Positions 61,319 through 64,000 of a stretch of 64,000 bases of DNA are shown here, in pieces. The notes beneath the pieces were generated by a model, which ran no database searches, was not told the DNA's origin, and worked only from the letters and a program-made list of their open reading frames with translations. The stretch lies in assembly GCA_020247055.1 (NCBI GenBank), contig JADCJL010000172.1, forward strand, positions 1-64,000, in the 5' to 3' direction. This DNA comes from Acidobacteriaceae bacterium. Lineage in GTDB: Bacteria; Acidobacteriota; Terriglobia; Bryobacterales; Bryobacteraceae. Both the position numbers and the translations under genes were made by a program. Each line of letters opens with the position of its first letter. The stretch's first letter is position 1.

Positions 61319-64000
61319 CTAGCGAACCGGCAGCGAGGCCGTCTTCGCAGCGACTCCATTCATAGTAATCACAACCGGCTGAATCCCCGCCGGCGCGTCC
61401 GTGGGGACCAGCGCGTTCACCTGATACAAACCCACAAATCCCGGCGCCAGACCCGCGAACAGTACCGTCGCACTCCGTCCCCCAATCGTCACCTGCGGCG
61501 CAATCCGGCAACTCGCCAGCGGCGAGGACGGCGCCGCCTCCCCCGTCGCCGGCTGATTGTCCACCGGCCCCAAGCCGTTGGCGTACATCTGCACCACCTC
61601 GCCCCGGGTCGCCGGCGCCGCACCCGTCACCAACTGAAACCCCTGGTTCAACGCCGCAATCAGCTGCCGTCCGCTTCCGGCGTCCGTGTACTCAAAAAAT
61701 GCCGGCGATACCTCGTTCAGCGGCACCGTCAATCGCGCACTCGAATAATCCCCGTTGCTGACCTTCAACTGGACCTGCGATTGCCCCGCCAACTCCCACG
61801 GCACCTGCACGTTAATCTGCCCCGGACTGACGAACGAAATCACCCCCGGGAAGCTCCGGTTCGTCTGTCCCGGCACGTCAAACCCCACGCTCACCCCGGC
61901 CAGCGACAGCGGCAGATAGTTCGTCCCAAACACCCGCGTCTGGTCGGTGAACGAAGCCCCGAACAGCGAGATGTAAGACCCCGGCGCCAGGCCGCGGCCC
62001 AACTCCCCGCTCGCCGCGTTCACCACCCCATCGGCCCGCAGCGCCGGCTCCTGCACCACTCTCCCGGCAAAGAACACCTGCGGGTCTCCCCCGGCCAGCG
62101 GCTCCACCGAGAAGCGCTGGTCCCCCAGCGCCGCACCCATCGTCACCCGGGCTTCGGCTATCCCCAACTCATCCGTTGTCTCGGTCGCCTGCGTAATCGT
62201 GCCCCCGGTCTCGGCGCGGAAGCGCACCCGCAGATTCGCCACCGGCGCCCCGAACTGATCCACAAACTTCGCCGTCAGCCGGTGCTGCCGTCCCGGCGCC
62301 CGGGTGAAGCCGTCGCCCTCCAGGGCAAAGGCATTGAAGGCCACGTTATCGCTCACCACGTACAGATAGGGAATCCGGAGCGGCACCTCTCCCCCCTCGA
62401 CGCGAATCACCCCCTCATACAACCCCGCCCGCGGACGCGTGCCTTCCAAACGCAGCGTCACCGTCGCCTCCTGCCCCGCGCCTACCGTCACCGCCGCCGC
62501 GCTCACCGTCACCCGCGCATTGGCATCCGTGTCCCGCGGCGCCACCGTCAGCCGCAGATTCGCCGCTGCCGTGGCCTGATTCCGCAGCCGCAGCGTCCGC
62601 GTCACCGGGAACGGCGAGGCCGCCAGCACCTGCCCAAACGAGACCGTCGCCGGAACCGCCAGGACCGTGCTCCGCAGCGCGTTCGCCGCATCCAGCTTGC
62701 CCGCCCCCATCGCCGTCGCGCGCGCCTCCATCGCCCGCCCCTGATAGTCAAAATCCGTCAGCCGCGGATCCGCCGTGTTCACCACCGCCGACTTCAAACC
62801 CGCCGGCGCTAGCGCCGGGTTCCGCTGCTTCACCAGCGCCACCGCCCCGGCCACCATCGGCGTCGAAAAACTCGTCCCCTCCACGCTCCGGTACCGCGAA
62901 ACATCGAACATATCCCCGTTCGGATCGTAGTTCTGTGTCGCCGCGTACACATCGGTCCCCACCGCCACAATCTCCGGCTTCACCAGCGCATCGCCAATCG
63001 AAGGGCCCTGCGAACTGAAGATCGCCATCTCGTCCGCCGCGGCCGGCACGGCCCGCAGCGCGGCATCAAAACTAACCCGCGCTCCCCGGTTGGCCGCGAC
63101 AAACTCCTTCAGCCGCAGCCCGTCCCGGTTACCGATCATCGCCAGCGGAATCGTCGTACCCTCCAGTCCCGTGGCGACAAACACCACGTTGCTGCTCGCC
63201 TGATAGACAATCACCCCCACCGCGCCCGCCCGCTGCGCGTTGGTCAGCTTCTGCAGAAAGGAACACCCGCCCCGGACCACCAGCGCCACGCTGTTGGTTA
63301 AGGCCCCGGTGCCCAGCGCACCGCATCCCTGCCCGTTCGTATCGAGCGTCGCGACATCCGTCACCGGCGCCGGATCCCGCCCCAGCCCCTGCGCCCCGTT
63401 GCCCAGCCGCGCGTCAATCTGCCGCAGGTTCGCCGGCCCGTTCTCCACCCGCACCGTCTGCACCAGAATCCGGCTGTTCGTCGTCGCGCCTACCGTTATC
63501 GCCGAAGGCGCGCTGCCCGGCGAAGCGATCGAGTTCCGCGCCGGCACCTGCGCGCCAAGGTCCCCGTCGTTGCCCGCGCTCGCCACCACGGTCATCCCGG
63601 CCCGCGTTGCGTTCTCTGCCGCCTCTACCTGCAGGTCGCACGCCGCCTGTCCCTGCTTGCCGCAAATCGTTCCCCGGTCGTTCGGGCTCCACACCGCCGC
63701 CTGCCCGAGCGACAGCGAAACAATATCCATCCCGTCGGCCAGCGCCGCCTCCATCGCCCGGAGAACCGCGAAATCATCGGTGTAGTCATTGATACCGGGC
63801 GAACCAAACACCTTGTAATTGCCCAGGTATGCCTTCGGCGCCACCCCGGTCACTCGCCCGCCTGGTCCCTCAATCGGCCGCCCCGCCGCCAGCATCGCCG
63901 CCGCCGTGCCGTGGCCCACCCGGTCCCGCGGCGTTACATCGTCCGGGCGGGTATCGTCCGGAAAGCTGTACACCAGCAACTCGATAAAACTCCGCGCCGC
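61319..64000 (-). CDS. Secreted subtilase with PA domain and C-terminal TIGR03437-like domain (5' end outside window)
   Basis: 893 residues visible; the frame is open to the window edge, so the signal peptide and catalytic Asp are missing. His in DRVGHGTAAAML and Ser in EGTSFSTPMVAG are present. PA-like insert: NSVALVVRGGCSFLQKLTNAQRAGAVGVIVY. The C-terminal ~220 residues are a beautiful TIGR03437 domain (NAASGELGRGLAPGSYISLFGASF, VSPGQINVQVPWELAG, GEVVQMYANGLGPV), a feature of secreted proteins in Solibacter/Bryobacter-type bacteria. The Asp cannot be checked here. Confidence 0.92.
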   Translation of the reverse strand, partial: AARSFIELLVYSFPDDTRPDDVTPRDRVGHGTAAAMLAAGRPIEGPGGRVTGVAPKAYLGNYKVFGSPGINDYTDDFAVLRAMEAALADGMDIVSLSLGQAAVWSPNDRGTICGKQGQAACDLQVEAAENATRAGMTVVASAGNDGDLGAQVPARNSIASPGSAPSAITVGATTNSRILVQTVRVENGPANLRQIDARLGNGAQGLGRDPAPVTDVATLDTNGQGCGALGTGALTNSVALVVRGGCSFLQKLTNAQRAGAVGVIVYQASSNVVFVATGLEGTTIPLAMIGNRDGLRLKEFVAANRGARVSFDAALRAVPAAADEMAIFSSQGPSIGDALVKPEIVAVGTDVYAATQNYDPNGDMFDVSRYRSVEGTSFSTPMVAGAVALVKQRNPALAPAGLKSAVVNTADPRLTDFDYQGRAMEARATAMGAGKLDAANALRSTVLAVPATVSFGQVLAASPFPVTRTLRLRNQATAAANLRLTVAPRDTDANARVTVSAAAVTVGAGQEATVTLRLEGTRPRAGLYEGVIRVEGGEVPLRIPYLYVVSDNVAFNAFALEGDGFTRAPGRQHRLTAKFVDQFGAPVANLRVRFRAETGGTITQATETTDELGIAEARVTMGAALGDQRFSVEPLAGGDPQVFFAGRVVQEPALRADGVVNAASGELGRGLAPGSYISLFGASFTDQTRVFGTNYLPLSLAGVSVGFDVPGQTNRSFPGVISFVSPGQINVQVPWELAGQSQVQLKVSNGDYSSARLTVPLNEVSPAFFEYTDAGSGRQLIAALNQGFQLVTGAAPATRGEVVQMYANGLGPVDNQPATGEAAPSSPLASCRIAPQVTIGGRSATVLFAGLAPGFVGLYQVNALVPTDAPAGIQPVVITMNGVAAKTASLPVR

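Noticed and set aside
1..64000. CRISPR array, tRNA or rRNA gene, insertion sequence
   Set aside because: No regularly spaced repeats, cloverleaf-like segments, rRNA signatures or transposase motifs were noticed.

Overview
The window is about 64 kb of GC-rich bacterial chromosome, almost fully coding (no gap above 300 bases). No rRNA, tRNA, CRISPR array or insertion sequence was seen. The gene content points to Acidobacteriota of the Bryobacter/Solibacter type: a carboxypeptidase-regulatory-domain TonB receptor, a paired planctomycete-type cytochrome (DUF1549/DUF1553) and DUF1501 protein, secreted subtilases ending in a TIGR03437-like domain (NAAS...LAPGSYISLFG), and a Nidogen-like/He_PIG repeat protein. 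The taxon is inferred from gene families, not from a marker RNA.

Layout. 1-5.97 kb (minus): SMP-30-like lactonase, NUDIX, PSCyt/DUF1553, DUF1501 and a partial secreted HpcH/HpaI aldolase, probably one operon. 5.98-14.8 kb (plus): DUF1684 protein, a FkbH-carrier-protein fusion overlapping a two-glycosyltransferase plus thioesterase fusion (an unusual small biosynthetic locus), then a TolB-like propeller, a di-heme peroxidase and a TPR protein. 14.7-21.7 kb (minus): seven-heme cytochrome, TonB receptor, CaiB/BaiF CoA-transferase, methyltransferase. 21.8-29.7 kb: an apparently orphan TssB-TssC-like contractile-sheath fusion, a DksA-type zinc-finger protein, an HlyD-type adaptor (minus), two secreted propeller/Ig proteins and a small HTH protein.

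29.7-47.5 kb is one plus-strand run: beta-hydroxyacid dehydrogenase, a possible small RNA, dxr-rseP, dnaK-dnaJ-hspR, nadE, a propeller-phosphoesterase, a GH57 glycosidase and a full hydroxyproline-catabolism block (deaminase, epimerase and a three-subunit dehydrogenase), with many 4-base start/stop overlaps. 47.4-51.2 kb (minus): galU, an unknown 328-residue protein, a Tat-exported isomerase-like protein and a thioredoxin-like protein. 51.4-58.9 kb holds housekeeping genes in both directions: a degenerate hybrid sensor, purN, purM, a GHMP kinase resembling glucuronokinase, dtd, a histone-like small protein, an ECF-type ATPase, acpS, a CDP-alcohol phosphatidyltransferase and greA. 59-64 kb (minus): two tandem secreted subtilases, the second cut by the window edge.

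Window-scale signal: the plus strand is G-rich from about 2 to 22 kb and C-rich from about 30 to 64 kb whichever strand is coding, so third-position codon choice flips between the two halves. Most promising for novelty are the FkbH-carrier / GT-GT-thioesterase pair, the fused sheath protein, the structured AT-rich intergenic at 30.65-30.80 kb, and the recurrent -10-like hexamer placed 6-10 bases before start codons.
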